This document shows, piece by piece, positions 21,659 to 30,775 of a stretch of DNA of 64,000 nucleotides; position 1 is the first letter of the stretch, and each line of letters starts with the position of its first letter. The notes beneath the pieces were generated by a model that saw nothing but the letters and a program-made list of their open reading frames with translations, was not told the origin of the DNA and did no database searches. The translations under genes and the position numbers were made by a program. Location of the stretch: assembly GCA_016795155.1 (NCBI GenBank), contig JAEUIE010000003.1, positions 62,001 through 126,000 of the forward strand, given 5' to 3'. This stretch comes from Planctomycetia bacterium (GTDB taxonomy: Bacteria > Planctomycetota > Planctomycetia > Gemmatales > HRBIN36).

Positions 21659-22247
21659 GACTGCTTCTTTCCAGGAGCTGGTTCTTAAGCTGGTTGAGGC
21701 GGGCCTGAACGGTACCGTCGAATTGCCAATCGCGATAACGGACCAGGAACCCGCCAAGCAATTCCGGATCGACCTGTTCATCGAGCATCGGCTCGATATC
21801 GAACATGGCTTTCAATTGTTTCTTCAAGCTCGTGCGCTGGTTGTCTTCCAGAGGTACTGCCGACTTGACCACCACGCTCGCACGCTTGTTCTTTTCATCC
21901 ACCAACTGCTGATAACCAGCAGCGATGGCGAACAGCAGATCGAGTCTGCCGTGATTGTTGATGACCTGCAGAAAATTGACCAGGGTTTCGCTACCTTTGC
22001 CACGAAAGTTCTTGTCGATAAACTCGGCTTTGACTTTCTTGTTGATGGTTCCTGAGGCAAAAAACTGAGCAAGAGACGGTTCCTTGCGGTATGCCAGCTC
22101 AACCAGTTCCCTGAGTTCTTCGTTCAGGGAATCGGCTTCACCCTTGGGAGCAGCATCAAAAAGCGCCTCAGCGTAAACGCGGGCAATACGTTCTGCGCTG
22201 ACGTCGACTTTCTTGTGCAGCTTGGCATCCGCCAGTGGATTGCTCAT
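21618..22247 (-). CDS. atpH: ATP synthase F1 delta subunit
   Basis: 209 residues, slightly longer than the usual 175-185. It connects the peripheral stalk to the top of F1. Diagnostic stretches are [12 protein letters not shown] near the start, [17 protein letters not shown] in the middle, and [20 protein letters not shown] near the end. The extra C-terminal 25 residues are encoded in the region overlapping atpA, so the overlap may simply reflect read-through of an ancestral stop. The ATG at 22247 is 2 bases before the atpF stop codon. Confidence 0.96.
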   Translation of the reverse strand: MSNPLADAKLHKKVDVSAERIARVYAEALFDAAPKGEADSLNEELRELVELAYRKEPSLAQFFASGTINKKVKAEFIDKNFRGKGSETLVNFLQVINNHGRLDLLFAIAAGYQQLVDEKNKRASVVVKSAVPLEDNQRTSLKKQLKAMFDIEPMLDEQVDPELLGGFLVRYRDWQFDGTVQARLNQLKNQLLERSSHEIQGRRDRFCTV

Positions 22248-22249
22248 GA

Positions 22250-23005
22250 TCAGGCATTCCCCAGTTTGGCAGCTTTCATTTCCTGAAGCGTCTCATCGAA
22301 GAGCTTCTTGTGATCTTCCGGTCGCACTTCCCGTTTGATAGCCTTGCTGGAGAGCATGGCTGCCATCTGAGTTGATTGATTCCAGAGATCTAGCAATGCC
22401 TGGTCACGTGCGGTTTCGATTTCCCGTCGCATCCGGTCACGTTCTGTGCCGATTTCCTTCTTGGCTGCGCTGAGCATGTCTTCCTTAGCGCTCGTTGCGT
22501 CGCGGCGTGCTTCATCCATCATGGCGCGAATGTTGTCATTGGCCTTGGCCATTTCAGCAGCGAGTTCCTTCTGAATCCGTTCGGATTCGTTCTTGGCGTT
22601 CTCGGCAGCAGAGATGGCGTCAGCAATGTTCTGCTCGCGTTTCTTCAAACCATTCAACATGGCAGGCCATGCGGTCTTATTGAGTATGAACAGCAACAAA
22701 CCGAATACAACAATGGTCCACAAGCCCAGATCCCAGCGAAGGGAAGCCATCTGTGTGACTGTCGGGATATGCTCCAGCTTTGCCTTTTGCACTTTCCCTG
22801 CAGCCATCAGCTTGTCGAAAGCCGCAACGTCTTCCTGCTTGGTAAAGTCGAAAACCTTGCTGGCCTCATGGCCATCTTCGTTGACGTACTCCACTTCATA
22901 TTTGACGCCATGGCTGCCGCCATCTCTGGCCAGCGTATGACCAGGCAGGGCGCACAGCATCAGGAGAGCCAGACAGCTCATCCCCCAAGCCCAACCACGA
23001 GACAT
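22250..23005 (-). CDS. atpF: ATP synthase F0 b subunit with N-terminal extension
   Basis: 251 residues from the ATG at 23005, which has GGAGA 7 bases upstream; the frame itself opens at 23059. A signal-peptide-like segment (GMSCLALLMLCALPGHTLA) comes first, then about 65 polar residues. The true b-subunit transmembrane segment follows (WTIVVFGLLLFILNKTAWP), and then the long charged coiled coil of the peripheral stalk (KKREQNIADAISAAENAKNE onward). Ordinary b subunits begin directly with the membrane segment and have about 160 residues. The extension puts a small domain outside the membrane; its role is unknown. Confidence 0.95.
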   Translation of the reverse strand: MSRGWAWGMSCLALLMLCALPGHTLARDGGSHGVKYEVEYVNEDGHEASKVFDFTKQEDVAAFDKLMAAGKVQKAKLEHIPTVTQMASLRWDLGLWTIVVFGLLLFILNKTAWPAMLNGLKKREQNIADAISAAENAKNESERIQKELAAEMAKANDNIRAMMDEARRDATSAKEDMLSAAKKEIGTERDRMRREIETARDQALLDLWNQSTQMAAMLSSKAIKREVRPEDHKKLFDETLQEMKAAKLGNA

Positions 23006-23051
23006 GGTAAATCTCCTCGAAGGATACAACCCGTACCAGGGCACAGGATGC

Positions 23052-23375
23052 TTAACCAATGAAGAGACCGAGCAGACAGAAGATCAAAGCGATAATGCCG
23101 GCACCTTCGAGCAACGCGGCAATGGTGATCATGTTCTGAGCCACCTTGTCGGAGACTTCAGGCTGACGCGCCATGCTTTCCAGGGCAGAGCCGCCAATGC
23201 GACCGAGACCCAGACCCAGGCCGAGAACGACCAGGCCGCAACCCAGGCCCACGCCAACTGCCTTGGGTACTTCGGCAAACAAGGCAGCGCCACTGGTGCC
23301 ATCGGCTGCCGAAGCAGGCGCAGCGGTGAATGCCAAGGCAGCAAGAGCGATCCAGCAGAGATTCAGCACTTTCAT
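23052..23375 (-). CDS. atpE: ATP synthase F0 c subunit with signal-like N-terminus
   Basis: 107 residues from the ATG at 23375. A cleavable-signal-like segment (LCWIALAALAFTAAPASA) precedes the usual hairpin. Helix 1 is glycine-rich (GLGCGLVVLGLGLGLGRIGG), the polar loop is ARQPE, and helix 2 has the ion-binding Glu in ALLEGAGIIAL. The residue after the Glu is Gly, not the Ser or Thr used for sodium binding, and helix 1 lacks the Gln ligand, so proton coupling is expected. Typical c subunits have 70-90 residues and no signal. Confidence 0.96.
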   Translation of the reverse strand: MKVLNLCWIALAALAFTAAPASAADGTSGAALFAEVPKAVGVGLGCGLVVLGLGLGLGRIGGSALESMARQPEVSDKVAQNMITIAALLEGAGIIALIFCLLGLFIG

Positions 23376-23511
23376 GTTAAACACTTCTCCAGTTACGATG
23401 CCCGGCACAGGTGTCAGTCAGGAGCCAGCAGAGGCGGACCGGGCCGGGTGGGCCGCTTGCCAGGCAATGTCATTTATGTGTCAATCGCACGCACATCATC
23501 AGATTTATGGA

Positions 23512-24339
23512 TCAATGATGTGGATGCAAAGCACTTCCCAGAAACAAACTGGTTAAAAACGTAAAGACATAGGCTTGCAGGAATCCGACAAAGATTTCCA
23601 GCAGACTTACGCCAATAACAATCAGAATGCTTCCTACAGTGATCGGTGCAAACAGGTACCAGCCCAGGAATTTGGACATGGCAATGAAGCCCAGAATACT
23701 GGACAACACCAGGTGACCTGCAAACATGTTTCCAAAAAGTCGAATAGCCAGTACCGCGCCTTTAATGAGTGCACTCAATACCTCAATCGCAGAGACCAGT
23801 ACGGTTACCGGAATCGTTAAGCCAAATGGTAGATGACCCAGATGGGGCACATAACTGCGGCAATATCCTGCGAAACCAAGCTTGGCGATGGCACTGCCAT
23901 GAATCAGCAGGAACGCGAACAGAGCCAGTACGCCAGTGACAGCGAGACTGCCGGTGGGCGAACCCAAACCAGGAATCATGCCTAACAAATTGCAGAACAG
24001 AACGAACAGGAAAATAGTCCAGAGAAATGACACATACTTATCAGCATCGTGTTCGCCAATCGTTGGCTTGGCGATTTTTTCACGTACGAAGGTAAGCAGT
24101 ACTTCAAAGGTGTTCCACATGAACCCTTTGGGGGCGCCGCCATTTTTGGCTGATCTGGCAATAGGCAGATAAATGAGAAGAATCAGCAGGGCGGCAATCA
24201 CTTCGAGCAGCATGTACTTGCTGAGCCAGGGTGGCAGATGAATTCCGAGAAATTCAAAATTCTCCAGCCAGCTAATGTGGTACCCATCCACCACATGGTG
24301 AAAGAGGTCGGCTGCAAAGAGTGGAGTCGCAAAACTCAT
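23512..24339 (-). CDS. atpB: ATP synthase F0 a subunit
   Basis: 275 residues with about six membrane segments. The essential arginine is in AIRLFGNMFAGHLVL, preceded by SALIKGAV, and the C-terminal helix is rich in aromatics (FVGFLQAYVFTFLTSLFLG). An N-terminal loop of about 30 residues carries histidines. It forms the two half-channels with the c ring. Its ATG overlaps the stop of the preceding membrane gene (ATGA), so translation is coupled. Confidence 0.97.
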   Translation of the reverse strand: MSFATPLFAADLFHHVVDGYHISWLENFEFLGIHLPPWLSKYMLLEVIAALLILLIYLPIARSAKNGGAPKGFMWNTFEVLLTFVREKIAKPTIGEHDADKYVSFLWTIFLFVLFCNLLGMIPGLGSPTGSLAVTGVLALFAFLLIHGSAIAKLGFAGYCRSYVPHLGHLPFGLTIPVTVLVSAIEVLSALIKGAVLAIRLFGNMFAGHLVLSSILGFIAMSKFLGWYLFAPITVGSILIVIGVSLLEIFVGFLQAYVFTFLTSLFLGSALHPHH

Positions 24340-24716
24340 ACGTTTAATTCAGTTTTATGTGAATGAGACCTGATTTCCCGCACATGAAGCAGCAGGCCAG
24401 CCTGATAACAGGCTGCCAGGCTGAGCCAGAATGCTACTCCCCAATCTGGATAAGTCAGGCGAAACGCGAGAGCTGCCAGTACCAGGGTTAAGAGCATCCG
24501 CCACGCCATCAGGCGAAGCTGTTGCGATAACCAAGCAGTGCACATCTTAGAGACGCTGTGACCACTGGCAACTTTGAAAAATCGAGTTATCTGAAAAGTA
24601 ATCAACACAATAAGGCCAGCCGCCAGACTGCTGAGGGCATCATTGACACTACCTAGGCAACCACTAAGAGTTACGCCGACTCCAATCGTGAAGAGCCAGA
24701 CGAGAAAAGGAATCAT
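24336..24716 (-). CDS. AtpI-like membrane protein of the ATP synthase operon
   Basis: 126 residues with four hydrophobic segments (residues 5-25, 30-47, 72-90 and 95-112). The sequence is not close enough to name a family, but length, topology and position between atpZ and atpB match the AtpI/AtpR proteins that assist c-ring assembly or Mg2+ supply in other bacteria. Both ends overlap neighbours by four bases (ATGA), so it is tightly coupled to the operon. The function is inferred from position. Confidence 0.7.
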   Translation of the reverse strand: MIPFLVWLFTIGVGVTLSGCLGSVNDALSSLAAGLIVLITFQITRFFKVASGHSVSKMCTAWLSQQLRLMAWRMLLTLVLAALAFRLTYPDWGVAFWLSLAACYQAGLLLHVREIRSHSHKTELNV

Positions 24717-24943
24717 TTTTTGGAAGAATTGGAATCAGCGGGTGGGTTCAGCAGAGACATCAAGTGAATAAATCCGAGAGTGGGGCCTAGCAATGCACCA
24801 ATAATGGTGCACCAGGGCATGGTTCCCAGCCAGTAATCCAAGCCAACACCAACACCGACCGGGACAGCCATTTCCATCCCAATCTGGCTGAGTTGATAGT
24901 ATCGAGTCAGTCTGCTGATCTCTTCCTTGCTAGGCTGGGTCAT
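24713..24943 (-). CDS. atpZ: AtpZ/AtpI family protein
   Basis: 76 residues, two membrane segments. GMEMAVPVGVGVGLDYWLGT and the second helix GALLGPTLGFIHLMSLL match the small AtpZ (F0F1-ATPase_gene1-like) family that precedes atpI in many operons. The ATG at 24943 is chosen; a GTG at 24970 would add nine residues. It is the first gene of the atp operon. Confidence 0.8.
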   Translation of the reverse strand: MTQPSKEEISRLTRYYQLSQIGMEMAVPVGVGVGLDYWLGTMPWCTIIGALLGPTLGFIHLMSLLNPPADSNSSKK

Positions 24944-25036
24944 CTGTTTACAGTACGGTTTCCGTTGCACAAGTGGAGATGTGAGTCACATAAGCAAGCC
25001 TTACCATACTACTTGAATTCTTGGCACTCCTTGGCC

Positions 25037-25073
25037 TCTTGGCGGTTTATTTTTTTAACCGCCATGACGCCAA
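25037..25073. repeat. Hairpin repeat between the PaaK-like gene and the atp operon
   Basis: TCTTGGCGGTT, an AT-rich loop of about nine bases, AACCGCCA, then GACGCCAAGA, so a second set of complementary bases extends the stem. Related sequences built from CTTGGCGTCTTGGCGG are frequent in intergenic DNA of many bacteria. It may act as a terminator for the minus-strand gene ending at 25138. Confidence 0.6.
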
Positions 25074-25137
25074 GAAGACGCCAAGAGATATTCGTCAATG
25101 TGTGTCAAATCGCTGTTTCAAGCGTGCCCTACCATAA

Positions 25138-26616
25138 CTATGGAGCAGTAACCAGTTCTCGTTCTTCTCGCCTAACTGAGTGTGTTATGCGCGGTTGATC
25201 GAGATCGTCGGGAATGCCCACCTGGCTGATGACACGACGAAGTTTGCCGGTACGTGGATCCGGGCCGATGTGGTCAACGATTTCGATATCGACATGGATG
25301 ATGTCAGTCAGTTCTTCGTATGCCAGCTCTCGATCTGCAACGGCTTCGACTTCTTCCATGTGGATATTCATATCGGGCCGGGGTTCCACTTTGAGAACAA
25401 AACGGTTGCGTTCGGGTTGATGCACCTGGAATTCTGCCACTGCAGGAGAGCCTGCTGCAATTTTCTTGAAGAAGAACATGGCAATTTCCTGGTAGCTGTT
25501 GCCTCGGCGATACCAGAGACGGTCGTTGCTGCGGCCTGCAATGTCTGCGACGAGTGGCAGTTGGCTGCCACAGGGGCAGGGAGTGCTGCTCATGGTGATG
25601 ACATCATCCACTTCATAACGAATGAGTGGCTGAGTGAAGTTGAGCAGATTCGTCACCAGGACTTTATCGCCCGGTTTGCCTGGAGGTACGGGGCGGTATT
25701 GACGGTCTACCACTTCGAGAATTGCCAGATCAGGATTGAGATGTGCACCATGGCCTTCGGGGCAACCTAAGGTCAGACCCAGACACTCACCCATGGCATA
25801 GTGGTTGGCAATCGGCACGTTCCACGCACGGGTGATGTACTCACGTGCCATGTCGTTCATCGGCTCACTGATGCTGGTGACATGCTGCAGGCAGCCTGCT
25901 TGCCTGAGTTTGAGCTTACCCTGCAACTCGGCACGTGCCAGGTTTTCCAGCACATGGGCGTATGCCGTAATAATGTTGGGTTTGAATTCATTCAGCTGTG
26001 CCAGGTTTTCTTCGAACGGATCGTTGATGTTCAGTCGTTGGATGTTGGAGAGTTTCCGCAGCGCGTCCGGTACATTTTCAAAGGCTGCACCACTCGGAAA
26101 AAAGCTCTTTCGAAAAAGAACTACTGACATTCGCAGCTTGGATCCCGTCAGTTTCTTCCACAGGGTGGCCCAGCTTTTGGGCATTGAATGGCCTCTTGCG
26201 GCCTGCATCGCAAATGTCTTTTCGACGTCACTCATCGATTGAACCAGCAGAGCCGATTCACCCTGGCTGCCAGAGGTATGGCAGACGACATATTTCCCCA
26301 GATATTTTTTGCCAAGGTTACCGGGGTCCTGCATGAATTCATGCACTTCATCCCGTTTGATGTTCTTGTCGGTAACGATGGAATCGAAATGAGCGATGAA
26401 TTCCCTCTTGGGCAATACGGGCAAGTCGCCGACGCAACATCGATCCAGGTTGAGATGTGCAAACTTCTCGCGATAGAACGGCGAATGTTCCGCGGCATGC
26501 TTAATCAATTTTCGAAAGCGGTGCTCCTGGACGGCATCCCGTTTGGCAGGAGAAGATAAACGAGCCAGCACATCCGATCGCCGGATGTGATAGATAAAGC
26601 GCAGGGTATCCAACAT
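25138..26616 (-). CDS. PaaK/CapK-like adenylate-forming enzyme
   Basis: 492 residues. Belongs to the phenylacetate-CoA ligase (PaaK)/CapK group of AMP-forming enzymes. The N-terminal HAAEHSPFYREKF is typical, the ATP-binding loop is HTSGSQGESALLVQS, and the conserved glutamate motif is ANHYAMGECLGLTLGCPEG. A C-terminal lid domain begins around residue 395 (NDRLWYRRGNSYQEIAMFFF). The substrate cannot be told from sequence; no phenylacetate genes are near, and many such proteins act in cell-surface polymer synthesis. It stands alone, upstream of the atp operon on the same strand. Confidence 0.85.
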   Translation of the reverse strand: MLDTLRFIYHIRRSDVLARLSSPAKRDAVQEHRFRKLIKHAAEHSPFYREKFAHLNLDRCCVGDLPVLPKREFIAHFDSIVTDKNIKRDEVHEFMQDPGNLGKKYLGKYVVCHTSGSQGESALLVQSMSDVEKTFAMQAARGHSMPKSWATLWKKLTGSKLRMSVVLFRKSFFPSGAAFENVPDALRKLSNIQRLNINDPFEENLAQLNEFKPNIITAYAHVLENLARAELQGKLKLRQAGCLQHVTSISEPMNDMAREYITRAWNVPIANHYAMGECLGLTLGCPEGHGAHLNPDLAILEVVDRQYRPVPPGKPGDKVLVTNLLNFTQPLIRYEVDDVITMSSTPCPCGSQLPLVADIAGRSNDRLWYRRGNSYQEIAMFFFKKIAAGSPAVAEFQVHQPERNRFVLKVEPRPDMNIHMEEVEAVADRELAYEELTDIIHVDIEIVDHIGPDPRTGKLRRVISQVGIPDDLDQPRITHSVRREERELVTAP

Positions 26617-26799
26617 GAAAAAGCCCCAGGAGAAGGACTATTTTGAAAAGGCGAAGATAAAATCTACCATTCTACCTGGATTACTTAAACGTTATAGACT
26701 TCCTATTTATCCAGATTGACTTCGTAATAAACGGTATAAACGGACTAGTTTAACAGATTAAGGTGTTGAATGAATGACGTCTGAGTTGCAAGAGCCGAT

Positions 26800-27909
26800 T
26801 TACCGAACTGATTTTTCGGCCCAGGCTCGCGATAACAGATCAATCCAGTTGCAATGAAAGATGCCTTCAATGGCTGATTCGGAGTACCCACGTCGTGTCA
26901 GAATTGGATGTAACTTCTGGAGATCGGCGATGGTATCCAGGTCGGATGGAGATTGCTCGGTACCGAAGCCACCATCAAGGTCTGATCCGATGCCACAATG
27001 TTTAGCTGAACCTGCAAGCTGGCAGATGTGATCAATGTGATTGGCGACATCTTCCAGCGTGGCAACCCTCCTGATATTGCCCGGCCCCTGGCCACAACCT
27101 GCATCGAGCATCCAGCAATCGCACACAACGCCGATGACGCCGTCACGCTTCACAATTTTCTGGATGTCGCTGTCACGCAGTTGCCTTTGTCGATCCACCA
27201 GCGCCCGGCAGTTGTGATGGCTTGCCAGCAGTGTTCCGCCAAACATGTCGAACACCTGATCCATAGCCTCATCGGCCAGATGGGTGACATCCAGGATCAT
27301 GCCTTGTTGCTGCATAGCTTCGAGCAGCTTCGGTCCTGGTTCATTGAGCGGGCCGGGCGAACCGGTGCCATGGCTGTAGAGGCTGTTGCCGTAGTGTGAC
27401 AGACTCACGATGCGCAAACCTGCATCCCACCAAGCGGGAACATCTTCTGGAGTCAGAATCGGATCGGCTCCTTCCATGCTGATAAGAAAGCCGAGTGGCG
27501 GAGCAGGTTGTTGAGTGTCTTTCAGATAACTTTGCCATTCGGTGACGTGTTGGTTGAGAGCCTGAGCATCTTTCAAAATGCGAATATGCCCATGCCGTTC
27601 GAGGGCGCGGTAATAGTTCAGTTGCCCCATCGCTGCTGCATAGGATGCTTCGGCAGAATCGTAACCAGACTTGGGAATGAAAGAGAGTTGCACGCCATCC
27701 TTGTCGTAACGGGCGAGCAAGGTGGCGGAGACGATGGCCAGTTGTCCTTTCCGCAGTGCAGGCAGGCTGACGGTGTTGCAGCCTCGGCCTGGACCTTGAT
27801 ATCCAGCTTGTCGTTCACGTTGACGGATTTCCTGCACCGGGAGTGTCAAGTTGCGGTTCCACTCCAATGCGTTCCATGCCAGGTCAAGGTGCATGTCTAC
27901 CATCATCAT
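26800..27909 (-). CDS. Membrane dipeptidase, peptidase M19 family
   Basis: 369 residues, a zinc-dependent dipeptidase of the renal dipeptidase type, with amidohydrolase fold. Zinc ligands appear as HLD in VDMHLDLAWN, the bridging Glu in LISMEGADPI, and His residues in LDVTHLADEAMD and ASHHNCRAL. The late Asp is in GIGSDLDGGFG. No signal peptide is visible, so it is probably cytoplasmic. M19 enzymes cleave dipeptides, often with a D-residue or dehydro-residue at the C-terminus. Its ATG overlaps the stop of the MFS transporter gene (ATGA), pointing to uptake followed by cleavage. Confidence 0.93.
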   Translation of the reverse strand: MMMVDMHLDLAWNALEWNRNLTLPVQEIRQRERQAGYQGPGRGCNTVSLPALRKGQLAIVSATLLARYDKDGVQLSFIPKSGYDSAEASYAAAMGQLNYYRALERHGHIRILKDAQALNQHVTEWQSYLKDTQQPAPPLGFLISMEGADPILTPEDVPAWWDAGLRIVSLSHYGNSLYSHGTGSPGPLNEPGPKLLEAMQQQGMILDVTHLADEAMDQVFDMFGGTLLASHHNCRALVDRQRQLRDSDIQKIVKRDGVIGVVCDCWMLDAGCGQGPGNIRRVATLEDVANHIDHICQLAGSAKHCGIGSDLDGGFGTEQSPSDLDTIADLQKLHPILTRRGYSESAIEGIFHCNWIDLLSRAWAEKSVR

Positions 27910-29255
27910 GATTTGGCTTTCTCTCCACGTCGATGAAATGTCTGTGATGGATCAATCAAAAACCACATGGAGGCAGCGGCCAGGAACGCGCAGGCATAGA
28001 CGACGAACAGTGGATTCCAGCCAAACGTTCCGAAAATCCATGCGCCGATGCGAGGCTGAATGGCATTCCCCATGTTGCCAAACATATTGATGAACCCTGC
28101 AGCGGTGCCTGCGTACAAACCGCCGATATCGACTATGCTGGCCCAAGTCGCCCCTTGTCCGAAATCGAATGCAGCCCCTGCTACACACATCAGAATGACA
28201 GCATCTTCCGGGTTGTCAACGTAAGGCACACAGAAGATGGCGATAGCTGCTGTCGTCAATCCACAAAGTGGAAAGATCGCCCGGCCAAGCCACTTGCGAC
28301 CCGTGCGTCGAACCAGCCAATCGCTCAGCGTTCCACCCAGCAGGCAACTGATGCCGCCGTACAACAGGGGTTGTTTCCAAACACTCTCAGACAAATCAAA
28401 GGGGAATTGATGCACGTCTTTCAGATAGCGTGGCATCCAACTGACAAAGAATGACCAGCCAAAACTGCCAAACAGATAAAAGCCGATGATGGCGAGCAGG
28501 CTGCGATTGGCGAGCAGATCACGCCAGAGTTCTCGAAAGGGGACGTGGTGTGCAACATCTTTTTCCCGCCCAGTACGAATGAGTTGTAACTCTGCAGCAT
28601 TCACCGATGATTTCTGTTCAGGAGTATCGCGGAACCAGAAGTAAAACCAGATGCACCAGATGAAGCCGATCAGCCCGGCGACACCGAAGCCGATCCGCCA
28701 ACTGGATACGCCTTGCAGACCGGGAACGGCATCGAGCCAGGAGCGAACCGCAGCAGTATCAATCCAGCGGATGATGGCTGCAAACAGGAACGGACTGAAC
28801 GCACCGCCCCAGCGTGCTGCCAGCCAGAGCCAGCCACCAGCCCGGCCACGCGCTTCTTTCGGCAGCCAGTTTGACTGCACCCGTGCCATGTTCGGAAATG
28901 CACCAGCTTCGCCAACACCAAACAGAAAGCGAATGACCAGAAGCGAAATGAAGCCAGTAGCAAAGCCGGTGAGTACGGTGAAAAGCGACCAGAAAAAAAC
29001 AACGCGAGTGAGAGTCAGCCTGGCTCCAAAGCGGTCACCGAGCCAGCCTGCCGGTATTTCAAAGACTGAGTAAGCCAGCCAGAAAGCACCGAGAATATAC
29101 CCCATCTGTTCATCAGTGACGAAAAGTTCGCGTTGAATCTCGCCTTGAACGCGGACGATGCAGACACGATCAAAATAAGTGAGAAATGACACAGCCAGCA
29201 GAAACGCCATCACCTGGTATCGGACATGCGTGGGAGATTGAGCGGGTGATCTCAT
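27906..29255 (-). CDS. MFS transporter, anion:cation symporter-like
   Basis: 449 residues with 12 predicted membrane helices. FLTYFDRVCIVRVQGEIQRE, then GYILGAFWLAYSVFEIPAGW, then LGDRFGARLTL match the ACS (glucarate/sugar-acid and anion symporter) branch of the major facilitator superfamily. The second half opens with SLLAIIGFYLFGSFGWSFF. Sitting between a dipeptidase and a Tat-exported protein with four-base overlaps on both sides, it probably imports the dipeptidase's substrate, perhaps a dipeptide or N-acyl amino acid. That link is inference. Confidence 0.9.
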   Translation of the reverse strand: MRSPAQSPTHVRYQVMAFLLAVSFLTYFDRVCIVRVQGEIQRELFVTDEQMGYILGAFWLAYSVFEIPAGWLGDRFGARLTLTRVVFFWSLFTVLTGFATGFISLLVIRFLFGVGEAGAFPNMARVQSNWLPKEARGRAGGWLWLAARWGGAFSPFLFAAIIRWIDTAAVRSWLDAVPGLQGVSSWRIGFGVAGLIGFIWCIWFYFWFRDTPEQKSSVNAAELQLIRTGREKDVAHHVPFRELWRDLLANRSLLAIIGFYLFGSFGWSFFVSWMPRYLKDVHQFPFDLSESVWKQPLLYGGISCLLGGTLSDWLVRRTGRKWLGRAIFPLCGLTTAAIAIFCVPYVDNPEDAVILMCVAGAAFDFGQGATWASIVDIGGLYAGTAAGFINMFGNMGNAIQPRIGAWIFGTFGWNPLFVVYACAFLAAASMWFLIDPSQTFHRRGEKAKS

Positions 29256-30586
29256 CGCGCCTCCTTGCCCAGTCGATCCATACCCTTTGGCTCAACGGTC
29301 TGCTCGTTGACAAGTTTCCACGATGCTCCCATCTCGCGAAACGCCCGAAAGTCGATTGGCTGATACCGGATATTCAGATGCTCTGTTGGATAGGTGGTGT
29401 CTCCTGCGTGATGCGATTCAACCCCAGCAGCCACCATGCCGGTCGTGAGCAGTGTCCGTTCCACGGGGTATGGAGCTTTGCCTTGGCGAAAGAAAGCCTG
29501 AATGGCATGTGAGAGCGCTTTGAACAGGCAACGGTTGTTCCACGGGCCAACATAAAAACTGGTTGCCAGCGGCTTGGGATCATCAGCTTTCCGACAAGCG
29601 AAATGCCAGCGGGTTCCGTTTTGCCTGGTCCTGGCAACCATTGCTTTCAGGCCATCGCGATATTGAATATACAGTCCCCAATCGACAACGGTTTTCAACT
29701 TCTCGATGTCGATATTGCCTTCCGTCCGATCAGGCTCGGCATTCAGGGCAGCGATCAGAAGATCAGGTGACCATACACCCCGCTCAGCGGTTTGCCAGAG
29801 TACATCCTTGGCCATGTATTTGACGCTGGTTACACCTGTTTCGCCACCGGCTCGGTTTTCCACCATCGATTGCAACACTTCCAGACCGTGGAAATCGTAT
29901 GAATCCAGTCCGCCACCATGCGTTGCCACTGCTTCCCTGAGTTCTGTTCCAGCAGGTAAATCCATAGGCGGTATTCGCTGTGCGAGTGGAACGGAACTGC
30001 CAGCCATGAAAGGAATCTTCAATTCCTGGGCGGTGTCATACATCTCCTTCGCCCAGTCCCAGCGGTAGGAAAGGTGTTTGTCGTTAAACACGGGTGCAAC
30101 TTTGCCTGTCTGCCGAAAGACTTTGACTGTTTCATCAAAGAAACGTTTGCGGGGGTATTCACGCTGCCCTTTGGGGTTGAGTGGGTAGTTGCCGTGTTCG
30201 CCGATGCAGAGCACAGCGTCAACGGCAAGGGTGTTGCTGCCCATCGTGAGTGCTTCGTGAATCGTTGGACAAAGTTTAATGCCATAGTCTTTTGCGACTT
30301 GTCGAGCCATGTCACGCTTGTCAGGAAATTGGTCACAATACATGCTGACAACTTTGCAGTCTGAATGCGTCACCTGTCCGTTGAAGTAGTACGGCTCCAG
30401 AAAGTTTTCGAGAATGACATGAGCATGACTGCGATAGGTCATCTCGGTGATGATGGCTGCAACTTTGACTTGTCGTGGACCTTGAGCAAGGCCGCTCGAA
30501 AGATGGCATCCACCTGCCACCAGAGTTGCAGCAGTCTGCAGAAACTGTCGGCGATGGGGTTTGGAATGCGGATGGTGAAATTTCAT
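29252..30586 (-). CDS. Tat-exported hypothetical protein
   Basis: 444 residues with a twin-arginine signal (PHRRQFLQTAATLVAGGC). The Cys may also be a lipobox-like site. The rest is soluble with no family I can name with confidence. It has an alpha/beta N-terminal part (VKVAAIITEMTYRSHAHVI) that resembles nucleotide-binding folds and several conserved-looking His/Asp stretches. It is the first gene of a tightly coupled trio with an MFS transporter and an M19 dipeptidase; overlaps of four bases (ATGA) join the three. A role in the same substrate pathway is likely. Confidence 0.8.
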   Translation of the reverse strand: MKFHHPHSKPHRRQFLQTAATLVAGGCHLSSGLAQGPRQVKVAAIITEMTYRSHAHVILENFLEPYYFNGQVTHSDCKVVSMYCDQFPDKRDMARQVAKDYGIKLCPTIHEALTMGSNTLAVDAVLCIGEHGNYPLNPKGQREYPRKRFFDETVKVFRQTGKVAPVFNDKHLSYRWDWAKEMYDTAQELKIPFMAGSSVPLAQRIPPMDLPAGTELREAVATHGGGLDSYDFHGLEVLQSMVENRAGGETGVTSVKYMAKDVLWQTAERGVWSPDLLIAALNAEPDRTEGNIDIEKLKTVVDWGLYIQYRDGLKAMVARTRQNGTRWHFACRKADDPKPLATSFYVGPWNNRCLFKALSHAIQAFFRQGKAPYPVERTLLTTGMVAAGVESHHAGDTTYPTEHLNIRYQPIDFRAFREMGASWKLVNEQTVEPKGMDRLGKEAR

Positions 30587-30678
30587 GTGAACGCAACTGG
30601 CAGGGGATAAAGGCAGGATGTGCCTAGGTTACACGAAACGATTTGAGAAATGAATCAAATTCTGACAAGCATATCGCT

Positions 30679-30717
30679 GAGGTGCCACGGAAATGTCGTA
30701 CTCGACTTTTCCGTGGA
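30679..30717 (-). repeat. GAGTAC-loop hairpin repeat, copy 3
   Basis: Reverse orientation. The minus-strand arms are CACGGAAAAGTCG and CGACATTTCCGTG around GAGTA, and the GGCACC tail is kept. Stem bases differ from the other copies on both arms. Lies in the 189-base gap upstream of the Tat-protein gene. Confidence 0.75.
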
Positions 30718-30775
30718 GGGTGGAGAGTAGCTGTACGTCGAACAGGGAGGTCATCAATCTTCCTAGCACGGCATA

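Noticed and set aside
20951-21688. 245-codon plus-strand frame opposite atpA, and similar frames across the atp operon
   Set aside because: All lie within highly conserved atp genes and have no domain features.
23052-23375. Sodium-type ATP synthase c ring
   Set aside because: Residue after the essential Glu is Gly and helix 1 lacks the Gln ligand, so proton coupling is more likely.
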